Positions 1 to 7,370 of a DNA stretch of 13,912 bases are shown here, piece after piece; the first letter of the stretch is position 1, and the number at the start of each line of letters is the position of its first letter. This stretch comes from an uncultured Ruminococcus sp. (GTDB lineage: Bacteria; Bacillota; Clostridia; Oscillospirales; CAG-272), in contig CACXED010000293.1 of assembly GCA_902766575.1 (NCBI GenBank), positions 1 to 13,912 of the forward strand, written 5' to 3'. The translations under genes were made by a program, and so were the position numbers. Under the pieces are notes generated by a model. The model was given only the letters and a program-made list of their open reading frames with translations, made no database searches and was not told the DNA's origin.

Positions 1-1
1 C

Positions 2-739
2 GGGATACTCGGAATTATTCTGAACCAGAAATTCAATCCCGAGATCAGGGTGAATCCGATAAAATACCGTCCTGACCTCGAGACTGCCGGGCGGATCTAT
101 GCGGTCGGCGTCCCGTCGATAATCATGCAGTCGATAAGCTCGATAATGGTCGTCGGCATGAACAAGATACTCTATGTATTCTCGTCGACGGCGCAGGCGG
201 TGTTCGGAGTGTATTTCAAGCTCCAGAGCTTCATCTTCATGCCGGTATTCGGGCTGAACAACGGCGTAGTGCCGATCATCGCCTACAATTTCGGCGCCGG
301 AAACCGCGAGCGGATGAAAAAGACCGTTCGGATATCCTGCGCCTACGCGGTCGGGATAATGCTTATCGGAATGGCGGTCATGGAGCTTTTCCCGGCGCAG
401 CTGCTCGGCTTCTTCGAGGCTTCGGAGGAGATGATAGCGATCGGCGTTCCGGCGCTGAGGATAATCTGTCTGTCGTTTGTGTTCGCGGGCTTCTGCATCA
501 CGGTGGGCTCGGTGTTTCAGGCGCTGGGAAACGGCGTATACAGCATGATAGTCTCGGTAGCAAGGCAGCTCTGCGTGTTGCTTCCGGTGGCGTATCTGAT
601 GTCGCTGACCGGGAATCTCGACCTCGTCTGGCTGTCCTTCCCGATAGCCGAGCTGATGTCGGTCTCGATGTCGGTATTCTTCTATGTCCGTATCAACCGA
701 AGGGTCATACGCCACGTCGGCGAAAAATCGGTAGAATGA
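2..739 (+). CDS. MATE family efflux transporter, C-terminal part (5'-truncated by window)
   Basis: Polytopic inner-membrane protein of the multidrug and toxin extrusion (MATE) family, which exports cationic drugs or metabolites in exchange for Na+ or H+. The reading frame is open to the left edge, so only about 245 C-terminal residues are visible; a GTG at position 50 lies inside the gene and is not a real start. Visible hallmarks are the start of the second MATE repeat (VGVPSIIMQSISSIMV), the loop GLNNGVVPIIAYNFGAGN with its conserved P-I-x-x-Y-N-x-G-A core, a run of about six hydrophobic helices, and the motif GSVFQALGNG typical of the penultimate repeat region. The short basic tail (RINRRVIRHVG) is normal. 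It ends just before a strong hairpin and converges with the acetyltransferase gene on the other strand. Family assignment is firm; the substrate cannot be told. Confidence 0.93.
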   Translation, partial: GILGIILNQKFNPEIRVNPIKYRPDLETAGRIYAVGVPSIIMQSISSIMVVGMNKILYVFSSTAQAVFGVYFKLQSFIFMPVFGLNNGVVPIIAYNFGAGNRERMKKTVRISCAYAVGIMLIGMAVMELFPAQLLGFFEASEEMIAIGVPALRIICLSFVFAGFCITVGSVFQALGNGVYSMIVSVARQLCVLLPVAYLMSLTGNLDLVWLSFPIAELMSVSMSVFFYVRINRRVIRHVGEKSVE

Positions 740-759
740 GAGCTCTGCTCATATAATCA

Positions 760-784
760 AGCCGCGGGGCGAAGCCCCGCGGCT
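760..784 (+). terminator. GC-rich intrinsic terminator hairpin after the MATE gene
   Basis: Perfect inverted repeat with 11-bp arms, AGCCGCGGGGC and GCCCCGCGGCT, around a GAA loop, starting 20 nt after the MATE stop codon. On the plus strand it is followed by a T-rich but interrupted tract (TGTTGCTTTATTT). It sits between two converging genes, so it may also help stop transcription of the acetyltransferase from the other strand, whose tract on that side is weaker. Confidence 0.8.
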
Positions 785-818
785 GTTGCTTTATTTCATC
801 TCGGAGCCGAGCGGCGAC

Positions 819-1337
819 CTATTTCCGTATCTTTGCGAAAATCGCGTCCCAGCGAGCCGGATAGCTCTCGTGATCCATCAGCGGCTCAAAGCCGAGCCGG
901 AGGTAGGTCTTGATCGCCGGGAGCCTGAAATCGTCGGTCGAGAGCACGACGCTCGCAAATCCGCGGCTGCGAAAGCAGCTCAAAGCGGCGGCGACAAGCG
1001 GGAACGACAGCCCGAGTCCCTGCGCGTCCGGGTCGACCGCGACCATATGCAGCCAGCCCTCGCCGGGATAGGTCTCCTTTTCGATAGCCGAGACCGTGGC
1101 GATATCCCTGCCGTCCTTTGAGAGGTAGAAAACGTGCTCGGGCCTGTAGCCGGGACGCGAGGTCAGCGACGAGTCGAAATCAAAGTGCGCGCCGAACGAC
1201 CGCTCGACGATATTCTCCCAGATCTTCTCGTTTCCGGGAATATGCGTGTGGAGCGTCACTCCATCGGGAAGGGAGATACGCGGAATAACCGCCATGTTGG
1301 TTTTGCGCATTATGAGCTGCGGGGATTGTGCTGTCAT
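819..1337 (-). CDS. GNAT family N-acetyltransferase
   Basis: Cytoplasmic acetyl-CoA-dependent acyltransferase of the GNAT fold, 172 residues, a usual length. Motif A is visible at about residues 98-115 (MVAVDPDAQGLGLSFPLV), where the pyrophosphate-binding consensus Q/R-x-x-G-x-G/A appears as Q-G-L-G-L-S. Motif B follows as AIKTYLRLGFEPL (141-153), with the family's G-F near the C-terminus. The first ATG is chosen because it has AAAGGA about 11 nt upstream; ATGs at codons 10 and 15 lack a comparable site. It lies 42 nt downstream of the HAD phosphatase gene on the same strand and is probably co-transcribed with it. The acceptor substrate is unknown. Confidence 0.87.
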   Translation of the reverse strand: MTAQSPQLIMRKTNMAVIPRISLPDGVTLHTHIPGNEKIWENIVERSFGAHFDFDSSLTSRPGYRPEHVFYLSKDGRDIATVSAIEKETYPGEGWLHMVAVDPDAQGLGLSFPLVAAALSCFRSRGFASVVLSTDDFRLPAIKTYLRLGFEPLMDHESYPARWDAIFAKIRK

Positions 1338-1379
1338 GATAGTATCAGTCCTTTCTCCGTTTATTATTGCCGTATTATG

Positions 1380-2030
1380 TCAGCCGAGTATTATTTCGGC
1401 TATCTCGTCGGGCGACGAGACGAGCCGCTCCGCGTTGTGCGCGAGCAGAAAATCCCGGTCGCGGAAGCCCCACGTCACGCTCAGACAGGGGATGCCGGCG
1501 TTTCTGGCAGTCTCGATGTCTACGTCCGAGTCGCCGATGTAGATAGAGTCCGACGGTTTCATCCCGAGCATACTCATCGACTCGAACGAGGAGTCGGGCG
1601 CGGGCTTGCGTCTGACGCCCTCGCGCTCTCCGACCGCGAAGTCGATTATCCCGGGAAAATACTGCATACAGAGCTCCTGAACCGCGAAATCCGCCTTGTT
1701 CGAGACTACCGCGACCCGGCAGCCCGAGGAACGGAGCTTTGTGATAAGCTCGGGAATCCCGGCATAGGGCGCGGTCTTTTCGGAGCAGTGCGCCTTGTAG
1801 TAGGTCTTGAAGTCGGCAAAGACCTTTTCGATGAGCTCCTCCGATGAACCCTCCGGCACGGCTCGCTCGATCAGGAGATGTATCCCGTTTCCGACAAAGC
1901 GGCGTATCTCGTCGCGGGTGCGGACAGGGAGAGAATTGCTTTCGAGGACGGCGTTGGTGGAGTCGGCGAGATCGTCGAGCGTGTCGAGTATGGTTCCGTC
2001 AAGGTCAAAAATTGCGAGTCTGTATTTCAT
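1380..2030 (-). CDS. HAD superfamily phosphatase, phosphoglycolate phosphatase-like
   Basis: Haloacid dehalogenase superfamily subfamily IA hydrolase, 216 residues. All four catalytic motifs are present: motif I FDLDGT with nucleophile D9 and acid/base D11, motif II S110-N111 in VVSNK, motif III K142 in RKPAP, and motif IV GDSDVD (166-171) for Mg2+ binding. An alpha-helical cap fills roughly residues 16-85 (type C1). This pattern is that of phosphoglycolate phosphatase (Gph) or pyrophosphatase-like (PpaX) and beta-phosphoglucomutase-like enzymes; sequence alone does not choose between them. The start has CAGGAG 7 nt upstream and lies about 47 nt downstream of the expected transcription start of a strong promoter. 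First gene of a likely two-gene unit with the GNAT gene. Confidence 0.9.
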   Translation of the reverse strand: MKYRLAIFDLDGTILDTLDDLADSTNAVLESNSLPVRTRDEIRRFVGNGIHLLIERAVPEGSSEELIEKVFADFKTYYKAHCSEKTAPYAGIPELITKLRSSGCRVAVVSNKADFAVQELCMQYFPGIIDFAVGEREGVRRKPAPDSSFESMSMLGMKPSDSIYIGDSDVDIETARNAGIPCLSVTWGFRDRDFLLAHNAERLVSSPDEIAEIILG

Positions 2031-2083
2031 GGCGATGCTCCTGATTTAATAGCTTGCGCCGGAATTTCCGGTGGTTTTACTTA

Positions 2084-2112
2084 ATTATATCACAGATATA
2101 TGACAAATTCAA
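2084..2112 (-). promoter_or_regulatory. Sigma-A promoter for the HAD-GNAT unit (extended -10)
   Basis: Read on the minus strand: -35 TTGAAT (2112-2107), a 17-nt spacer, and -10 TATAAT (2089-2084) preceded by TGA, giving an extended -10 (TG-n-TATAAT). Expected start near 2077, leaving a leader of about 47 nt before the HAD phosphatase ATG. Confidence 0.8.
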
Positions 2113-2134
2113 GTCCTTTCTATACATATAAGTA

Positions 2135-2163
2135 TTGCAATTTTACAAATAATGTGCTATAAT
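2135..2163 (+). promoter_or_regulatory. Sigma-A promoter for the Gfo/Idh/MocA unit (extended -10)
   Basis: -35 TTGCAA (2135-2140), 17-nt spacer, -10 TATAAT (2158-2163) preceded by TGC, again an extended -10. Expected start near 2170; the leader of about 30 nt carries GAGAGG (2186-2191) as the ribosome site for the ATG at 2201. Its -35 box is 22 bp from the -35 box of the divergent promoter. Confidence 0.85.
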
Positions 2164-2200
2164 TAAAACATCAATCTGATATTTTGAGAGGTATACTAAT

Positions 2201-3184
2201 ATGCTTAACGCCGCAATGCTCAGTAAATGGCACGTTCACGCTCAGGGATACGCAAACGAGCTTCTCCGCTCCGGAAAGGTCGCGATAAAGGCGGTCTGGG
2301 ACGACGATATCGACAGAGGCTCCGCGTGGGCAAAGGAGCTCGGAGCCGACTTTGAGCCCGAGCTTGCAAAGCTCCTCGCGCGGGACGATATCGAGGCGGT
2401 CTTCTGCGACGCGCCGACCACCGCACACAAGGATATCATCATCGCCGCCGCTAAGGCTGGCAAGCACATCTTCACCGAGAAAGCGCTCTGCCCGACTGTA
2501 GCCGACTGCCTTGAGGTCAAAAAAGCTGTCGAGGACGCCGGAGTTATCTTCACGATCTCCTTCCCCGAGCGCTTCTGCCCGAGCTTCAGACTCGCGAAAA
2601 AGCTCATCGACCTCGGCGCGTTCGGAACGATCTCGACTATCCGGCGCAGAAAGGCTCACTCGGGCGTCTCGGGCCACTGGCTGCCCGGCTACTGGTTTGA
2701 GGAAAAGGACGCCGCCGGAGGAGCCATGATGGATCTCGGCTGCCATCCGATGTACGATCTTGCTTACTTCGGCGGAAAGGTGAAGCGCGTCGCCGGAATG
2801 TTCAACTCGCCGCTCGGCAGCAGGGTCGACGAGAACGCGGTCTCGATGATCGAGTTCGAAAACGGCATTATCGGCATCGCCGAGACCGGCTTCATGTCCT
2901 ACGCTTCGCCCGACGTGCTCGAGATCTACGGCACGGACGGAACGCTGATCCGTCAGGGCGGAGAGGTGAGAGTGCGCTCAAAGCTGCTCTCGCCCTTTAC
3001 CGACGAGTGGATCAGACCTACTCTGCCGCCCGCCGGAGCAATGCCGCTGATGCAGTTTGTCGACGCCTGCATAAATAAGACCGGCTCGCCGGAGCTCTGC
3101 ACGATCGACGACGCCATCGACCTGACGAGACTGCTCGAGAACGCCTACATATCCGACCGCACCGGGACGATAGTGACTCTGTGA
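2201..3184 (+). CDS. Gfo/Idh/MocA family NAD(P)-dependent oxidoreductase
   Basis: Cytoplasmic dehydrogenase of the glucose-fructose oxidoreductase/inositol dehydrogenase/MocA family, 327 residues. These enzymes oxidise or reduce a hydroxyl of sugars, inositols or related polyols with NAD(P). The EKP-type motif is E93-K94-A95-L96 with the usual catalytic lysine, and GGAMMDLGCHPMYD (173-186) supplies the conserved D178 and H182. The N-terminal Rossmann loop is unusual: instead of G-x-G-x-x-G it reads AMLSKWHVHAQGYA, a variant I know from a subgroup of this family with W-H-V-H in that position. The start follows GAGAGG. The downstream two-helix membrane protein begins 8 nt after its stop. Substrate unknown. 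Confidence 0.9.
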   Translation: MLNAAMLSKWHVHAQGYANELLRSGKVAIKAVWDDDIDRGSAWAKELGADFEPELAKLLARDDIEAVFCDAPTTAHKDIIIAAAKAGKHIFTEKALCPTVADCLEVKKAVEDAGVIFTISFPERFCPSFRLAKKLIDLGAFGTISTIRRRKAHSGVSGHWLPGYWFEEKDAAGGAMMDLGCHPMYDLAYFGGKVKRVAGMFNSPLGSRVDENAVSMIEFENGIIGIAETGFMSYASPDVLEIYGTDGTLIRQGGEVRVRSKLLSPFTDEWIRPTLPPAGAMPLMQFVDACINKTGSPELCTIDDAIDLTRLLENAYISDRTGTIVTL

Positions 3185-3192
3185 GGCGCGCC

Positions 3193-3765
3193 ATGAGCAA
3201 GCTCGAGAAATACAGCAGGGGCGCGGAGGCCGGCGACAACGAGTTCACGAGCTTTGTGAACTATATGGTCACGAAAAAGGTCGAGGGAAAATATAAGCTC
3301 AAACGCATACTTATGATCTGCGGATATGCGCTGTTCGGGATCATCTACTCGGCGGTTCTGATGGGAACGGTCAAGATACCGGCGCTGATCACGTTTCTGC
3401 CGATTTTCATCTGGATACTCGTCTACTTCACATGGCTCTATGTCAACATCGAGTACGAGTACACGATAGTCGGCGGAGTCATGAAGGGCATGGAGGTCTT
3501 TGGTATGCGCCGTTGCCGCGAGCTTTTCAGCGTCCGCATAAGCTCGATGACCCTGATCGCGCCCTACAATGGTAAGCACCGTGAGAAAGCCGACGCGGCG
3601 GAGATCGTCAGACGCGACTGCTGTGTCTCGTCGATGAGCAGTCCGGACGTCTATTTCGCTCTCTACAAAAACGAGAAGGGCGAGGAGTGCGCGGTTTTCT
3701 TCGAAATGGTCGAAAAGACGATGAAGTGCCTGAAGTACTACAATTCCGAGGCAATTGCCGATTAA
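3193..3765 (+). CDS. Two-helix membrane protein of unknown function
   Basis: I do not recognise a characterised homologue. The 190-residue product has a charged N-terminus of about 37 residues, two hydrophobic helices at about 39-59 and 62-85 joined by a very short turn (TVKIP), and a soluble C-terminal half of about 105 residues with mixed beta-strand-like segments (YEYTIVGGVMKGMEVFG, VYFALYKNEKGEECAVFFE) that could fold like a small cytoplasmic domain. The helical hairpin followed by a soluble domain suggests a cytoplasmic domain anchored by the hairpin. The ATG at 3193 is preferred over the GTG at 3181 because GAGG, overlapping the previous stop codon, lies 6 nt before it. Probably co-transcribed with the Gfo/Idh/MocA gene; ends at a bidirectional terminator. 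Confidence 0.8.
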   Translation: MSKLEKYSRGAEAGDNEFTSFVNYMVTKKVEGKYKLKRILMICGYALFGIIYSAVLMGTVKIPALITFLPIFIWILVYFTWLYVNIEYEYTIVGGVMKGMEVFGMRRCRELFSVRISSMTLIAPYNGKHREKADAAEIVRRDCCVSSMSSPDVYFALYKNEKGEECAVFFEMVEKTMKCLKYYNSEAIAD

Positions 3766-3768
3766 ATT

Positions 3769-3795
3769 AAAAAAGGAGCGAAAAGCTCCTTTTTT
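3769..3795. terminator. Bidirectional intrinsic terminator between the membrane-protein gene and nagB
   Basis: GGAGC (3775-3779) and GCTCC (3785-3789) form the stem core around a GAAAA loop, flanked by six A (3769-3774) and six T (3790-3795) that give a U-tract in either direction. It lies 3 nt after the stop of the plus-strand gene and 5 nt past the stop of nagB, so it serves both converging genes. Confidence 0.92.
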
Positions 3796-3800
3796 ATATT

Positions 3801-4520
3801 TCAGCCGTTGTAAGCCGCTTCGTCGCAGATCACCGTGACGTCCGGGTGCATATTGAGGACGGTCGCCGGGACTGAGGTGTCGATCACTCCAGACAGCAGA
3901 GCGCTCAGCGCGTCGTGCTTGTCCTTTCCGCTGACGAGGATGATTATCCGCTTCGACTTCATGATCGGCGCGAGCCCCATGGTCAGCGCGTGGTGAGGAA
4001 CCTCCTCCGGGCTTGCGAAGAAGCGCGAGTTCGCCTCGATGGTCGACTCGGAGAGCGCGGTCAGATGGGTCGCGGCGGTGAGCCTGTCGGACGGCTCGTT
4101 GAAGCCGATGTGACCGTTTCGCCCGATGCCGAGCACCTGAATGTCGATTCCGGCGCGCGAAACCTCCTCGTCATATGCCCTGCACTCGGCGTCGGGATCG
4201 GCGGCTTCGCCGTTCGGGACGTGAGTGTTCGCCCTGTCGATGTTGACGTGGTCGAACAGATTGACGTTCATGAAATAGCGGTAGCTCTGGGGATCGGTCG
4301 GCTTTATCGGATAGTACTCGTCGAGATTGTAGCTCCTGACCCTTGAGAAATCGAGCTCTCCGGACTCGTACATTGCGATCAGGCGCTTATACATCCCGAC
4401 AGGAGTAGAGCCGGTCGCCAGACCGAGCGTGCAGTCGGGCTTGAGCGTCATGACGGCACAAATCATCCGAGCCGCTTTTTCGGACATTTCATCGTAATTT
4501 CTACAAACCTTAATGTTCAT
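3801..4520 (-). CDS. nagB: Glucosamine-6-phosphate deaminase
   Basis: Cytoplasmic enzyme converting glucosamine 6-phosphate to fructose 6-phosphate and ammonia, the step that links amino-sugar catabolism to glycolysis. The 239-residue product has the phosphate-binding LATGSTP (34-40), the general-base segment NLDEYY (65-70, D67) and the active-site loop GIGRNGHIGFNEP (131-143) with H137 and E142. The position of E. coli D141 is N135, as in many Firmicute NagBs. An in-frame ATG exists 25 codons upstream at 4595, but it falls inside the promoter spacer, so it cannot be the start of this transcript; the ATG at 4520 has AGAGGAAG right before it and matches the family's N-terminus (MNIKVCRNYDEMS). 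It follows the redox operon on the same strand after a 126-nt gap. Confidence 0.95.
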   Translation of the reverse strand: MNIKVCRNYDEMSEKAARMICAVMTLKPDCTLGLATGSTPVGMYKRLIAMYESGELDFSRVRSYNLDEYYPIKPTDPQSYRYFMNVNLFDHVNIDRANTHVPNGEAADPDAECRAYDEEVSRAGIDIQVLGIGRNGHIGFNEPSDRLTAATHLTALSESTIEANSRFFASPEEVPHHALTMGLAPIMKSKRIIILVSGKDKHDALSALLSGVIDTSVPATVLNMHPDVTVICDEAAYNG

Positions 4521-4523
4521 TTT

Positions 4524-4531
4524 CTTCCTCT
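4524..4531 (-). promoter_or_regulatory. Ribosome binding site that fixes the nagB start
   Basis: AGAGGAAG on the minus strand, with its GAGG core 6 nt from the ATG at 4520. No comparable site precedes the upstream in-frame ATG at 4595. Confidence 0.8.
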
Positions 4532-4580
4532 TTTCCGCGGACTTTGAAGTCATCCCGCGCTTTGAAAATATGCTGAGAAT

Positions 4581-4609
4581 ATTATAATACACCACGCAGC
4601 TTTTTTCAA
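4581..4609 (-). promoter_or_regulatory. Sigma-A promoter of nagB
   Basis: Minus strand: -35 TTGAAA (4609-4604), 17-nt spacer, -10 TATAAT (4586-4581). Expected start near 4574, leader about 54 nt. It lies in the gap after the FAD-protein gene, so nagB can be expressed independently of the upstream operon. Confidence 0.85.
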
Positions 4610-4646
4610 GTGGAAAGCAAGATAATACTAAATGTCGGCAAGATAA

Positions 4647-6599
4647 TTAAAGTCCTCTCCTGACGCGGTACCCGGCGAGCACGTTCTCGAACCAGTTGTC
4701 GCGCGACGGGATCGGTCTTACCGGACGCCAGACAAATTCGGGACGCATATTATTGAGCGTGACGCGGCAGATTTTCGAGGAATGTTCGGTATCGAGCTCG
4801 ATTGGCTCGCCGTCAGGCAGACTGTCCGAGATAAGATAGGAGCCGCGGCTCTTTCCGCCGTCTCTGATGTATTCGAGTATCGCCGAGAGCCAGACGTACT
4901 GGGTTATCAGGATGTCGCGGTTGATCATCAGCTCGGCGAGCAGACGCGGATCGGCGGCACGGTATTTCGAAAAGCCGTCGAGCTCGGATCTTATATCTCC
5001 GACGGCGCGGATGATCTCGCGCTCGCTACGGATAAAGGCTCCGCAGCGGCTCATGCGGCGGGCGTATTCTCTGCGCCGGGCGAGTATGTCCGAAAGGCTG
5101 TCCGAGCCGCCGAGCTCCGGCAGCTCGAGCGCTTCCGGAAGCCGCCCGAAACTGCGCTCTGATGCGGTAATCGCGGCGAGTATCGAATCGGCGGCGCGTC
5201 GGCTTCCGACCTGAGTGGAGTTGAGAGCGCTTCCGCCCGGACGCCGGATGCCGAAAACTCCCGCCGCTTCGCCGACGACATAGAGCCCTTTCAGCGAGAC
5301 GCTCTCGTAGTCGGTGTTGACCTCGAAGCCGCCGTTGCTGTGCTGAGCGCAGATGTCAGCCTCGAGCGGCTCGGAATAAAGGTCGATGCCGTGGCTTCTG
5401 TAGAGCTCGATAGCCTGCGGATTCATTTTGCAAAGCCGCTCGATCGGAGTCGGGAGCAGCGCGCCGGAGTTTTCGAGATAGCGTCGCGGCTCGTCGTCGA
5501 GCAGCGAGAAGTCAAAGGACTCGCCCGCAGCCGAGGGATTCTGCCGGAAATCGAGAAATACTCTGCGTCCCGCCCTGCGCTCGCTGAATACCGCGATGTC
5601 TACGAGCGAGGAGTCGCTCCCCGAGCTGCTGTCGAGCCTTGACGGGTCAAAGGGCCACTGATAGCCCTTCCTGAACTCGGCGGTCAGCATTCGCTTTGCG
5701 TCGGGAAAGTAATCGGTTAAAAATTCGCGGCTGTCCGAGCCGTCCTCGGAAGTCGAAAAATAGCGCGGCAGCACCTGCTGATAGGTTCCCGAGAGATTCC
5801 AGCGGAATTTGGTCGAGGCGATGCCGTACTGGCTCTCGGTGACATTGACCGCCGCAGCTCCGGCTTCGAGCAGGACGCCGTGAGCGCAGGTCTGGCTCTC
5901 GGGATAGACCGTGGCGTCGTAGATCGCCGACGGCCCTCCGCACGCCCAGACTATGCTTTTCGCATGGAAAAGCACAAGCCCGTATTCGTTCAGGCTCTCG
6001 TCGGGACAGATCGCAGCGAGCCCGACCGCCCGGTTATCCTCGGTCAGCAGCTTCACGACCCGGAAGCCGTCGAAGATCGGTATATCGCGGGACATTACCG
6101 ACCGCTCGAGCGCCTCGGTCATGTATTTCGAGGTCAGCGGGCCGCAGGAGGTCGCGCGGGTGCGGGTGTCGTGGTCGGTCTGATATCCGGCGAACTCGCC
6201 GAACTCGTTGTAGGGGAAGGGAACGCCGAGCTCGACGAGCCGCATGAACGCCCGGGTGCTCCCGGCGGCTTCGCAGAGCGCGAGGTCTCCGTCCACGCAG
6301 CCGCCGTCGAACAGCGATTTTGCCATATCGCCCACCGAGTCGGGCGTAGAATCCGACAAAGTGAGCTTATAATAGGTCTGCTTGTCCGAGCCGGTATTGC
6401 GGGAGGTACCCATCTTCAGCCCCTCTGTGACGACGGCAGTCTCTCCGCCGCCTGCCGCGATGAGGTCTGCGGCGTTGAGCCCGGCGGCTCCGCTGCCGAC
6501 GACTATCGAGTCGAAGCTGTAGACCGGGGCTTTGACAGTCCTGCCGTTGACCGAGATCCAGGTAATTTCGCGGTCGATGATTTTCTTCGATATTATCAT
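4647..6599 (-). CDS. Fumarate reductase/succinate dehydrogenase-type FAD flavoprotein
   Basis: FAD_binding_2-type oxidoreductase of 650 residues, last gene of the redox operon. The dinucleotide motif G35-S-G-A-A-G40 follows a 30-residue N-terminal extension; NTGSDKQTYYK (68-78) is the flavin-contacting loop. H420-SNGG and GLYVVGEAAG (438-447) with RRPGGSALN (452-460) match the H-x-x-G-G and G-L-Y-x-x-G-E segments of fumarate reductase, succinate dehydrogenase and L-aspartate oxidase. A helical C-terminal region (about 500-592) with SRGSY resembles the capping domain of SDH flavoproteins. The ATG at 6599 overlaps the SDR stop as ATGA; the frame stays open 133 codons further upstream, but that part is just another frame of the SDR gene. 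No heme or quinone-binding subunit lies nearby and no signal peptide is seen, so it is probably a soluble cytoplasmic enzyme. Substrate unknown. Confidence 0.88.
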   Translation of the reverse strand: MIISKKIIDREITWISVNGRTVKAPVYSFDSIVVGSGAAGLNAADLIAAGGGETAVVTEGLKMGTSRNTGSDKQTYYKLTLSDSTPDSVGDMAKSLFDGGCVDGDLALCEAAGSTRAFMRLVELGVPFPYNEFGEFAGYQTDHDTRTRATSCGPLTSKYMTEALERSVMSRDIPIFDGFRVVKLLTEDNRAVGLAAICPDESLNEYGLVLFHAKSIVWACGGPSAIYDATVYPESQTCAHGVLLEAGAAAVNVTESQYGIASTKFRWNLSGTYQQVLPRYFSTSEDGSDSREFLTDYFPDAKRMLTAEFRKGYQWPFDPSRLDSSSGSDSSLVDIAVFSERRAGRRVFLDFRQNPSAAGESFDFSLLDDEPRRYLENSGALLPTPIERLCKMNPQAIELYRSHGIDLYSEPLEADICAQHSNGGFEVNTDYESVSLKGLYVVGEAAGVFGIRRPGGSALNSTQVGSRRAADSILAAITASERSFGRLPEALELPELGGSDSLSDILARRREYARRMSRCGAFIRSEREIIRAVGDIRSELDGFSKYRAADPRLLAELMINRDILITQYVWLSAILEYIRDGGKSRGSYLISDSLPDGEPIELDTEHSSKICRVTLNNMRPEFVWRPVRPIPSRDNWFENVLAGYRVRRGL

Positions 6600-7351
6600 A
6601 GCCTTGAGAGCGTGAAGCCGCCGTCGATATTCATGACGCTTCCGGTCGTATAGGCAAAATAGCCCTCGCAGAGCGCGTATACCGCCTTTGCGATGTCTTC
6701 CGGCTTGCCCATGCGCTTTATCGGGAGCAGACCGCCGTCGATCAGCTTCTCGTATTTGTCCTTGACGCAGGCGGTCATATCTGTCTCGATGATTCCGGGG
6801 CGAAGCTCGTAGACATTGACGCCTTCTCCGGCGAGCCGGTCGGCAAAGAGCTTTGTCACCATCGAGAGCCCGGCTTTCGAGATGCAGTACTCTCCGCGGT
6901 TCAGGCTCGAGGTCTCGGCTGAGATCGAGGTGATGTTGATTATCATGCGGTGAGCGTCGGATTTTCTTGCGATCAGATATTTTGCAGCGGTCTGGCACAT
7001 GAAGAAGGTGCCTTTGAGGTTTATCGAGAGCAGACGGTCAAGGCTCTCCTCGGTCATTTCGAGCAGATCCTGCCTGACGAGCGGCGCACAGCCCGCGTTG
7101 TTGACGAGGATATCAAAGCCGCCCTCGCGCTCGGCGGTCTCGAAGATTTTTTCGCGGCACTCGGGCTTTGAGATATCGGCGGCGACATAGACCGACTCGG
7201 GCGAGAGCTTTTTCAGCTCGTCAATATACTCCGAGACGGAGTCCGGCTCGCGCGTTCCGACGGCGATTATTTTGTAGCCCTTTGAGGCGAGCAGAGTTGA
7301 GATTCCGCGTCCTATGCCCCGGGACGCTCCGGTTACGATTGCGGTCGGCAT
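6596..7351 (-). CDS. Short-chain dehydrogenase/reductase (classical SDR)
   Basis: NAD(P)-dependent alcohol/ketone oxidoreductase of the classical SDR family, 251 residues, the standard length. Cofactor motif T7-G-A-S-R-G-I-G14, structural N84-N-A-G87, catalytic S142, Y155 and K159 (EYCISK), and the PG motif at about 185 (LRPGIIETDM). R11 after the first glycine may favour NADPH, though it is not decisive. Closest in style to FabG-like and sugar/polyol dehydrogenases; its setting among sugar-isomerase-like and flavin enzymes argues for a catabolic dehydrogenase rather than fatty-acid synthesis. The start has AAGGAAG about 9 nt upstream. Its stop overlaps the FAD-protein start (ATGA), indicating translational coupling. 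Confidence 0.93.
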   Translation of the reverse strand: MPTAIVTGASRGIGRGISTLLASKGYKIIAVGTREPDSVSEYIDELKKLSPESVYVAADISKPECREKIFETAEREGGFDILVNNAGCAPLVRQDLLEMTEESLDRLLSINLKGTFFMCQTAAKYLIARKSDAHRMIINITSISAETSSLNRGEYCISKAGLSMVTKLFADRLAGEGVNVYELRPGIIETDMTACVKDKYEKLIDGGLLPIKRMGKPEDIAKAVYALCEGYFAYTTGSVMNIDGGFTLSRL

Positions 7352-7370
7352 GGTGTTTTCTTCCTTTCCA

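Noticed and set aside
1134..1847. Long plus-strand open frame opposite the GNAT and HAD genes
   Set aside because: Antisense frame of two well-supported genes, Arg/Val-rich composition typical of shadows in GC-rich DNA.
2060..2074. Palindrome CCGGAA-T-TTCCGG in the HAD leader as an operator or terminator
   Set aside because: Short, loop too small for a stable hairpin, no U-tract; it lies downstream of the start site, and nothing besides symmetry supports a role.
4521..4595. Longer nagB starting at 4595
   Set aside because: That ATG falls within the promoter spacer, upstream of the expected transcription start, and lacks a ribosome site; family NagBs begin as at 4520.
5880..6653. 257-residue plus-strand open frame opposite the FAD gene
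   Set aside because: Antisense shadow of a clearly recognisable flavoprotein, without a ribosome site or domain signature.
6600..6998. N-terminal extension of the FAD flavoprotein by 133 residues in the same open frame
   Set aside because: The segment is a different frame of the SDR coding region, is rich in Arg and His without domain character, and the ATGA-overlapping start at 6599 gives a normal protein with the dinucleotide motif near its N-terminus.
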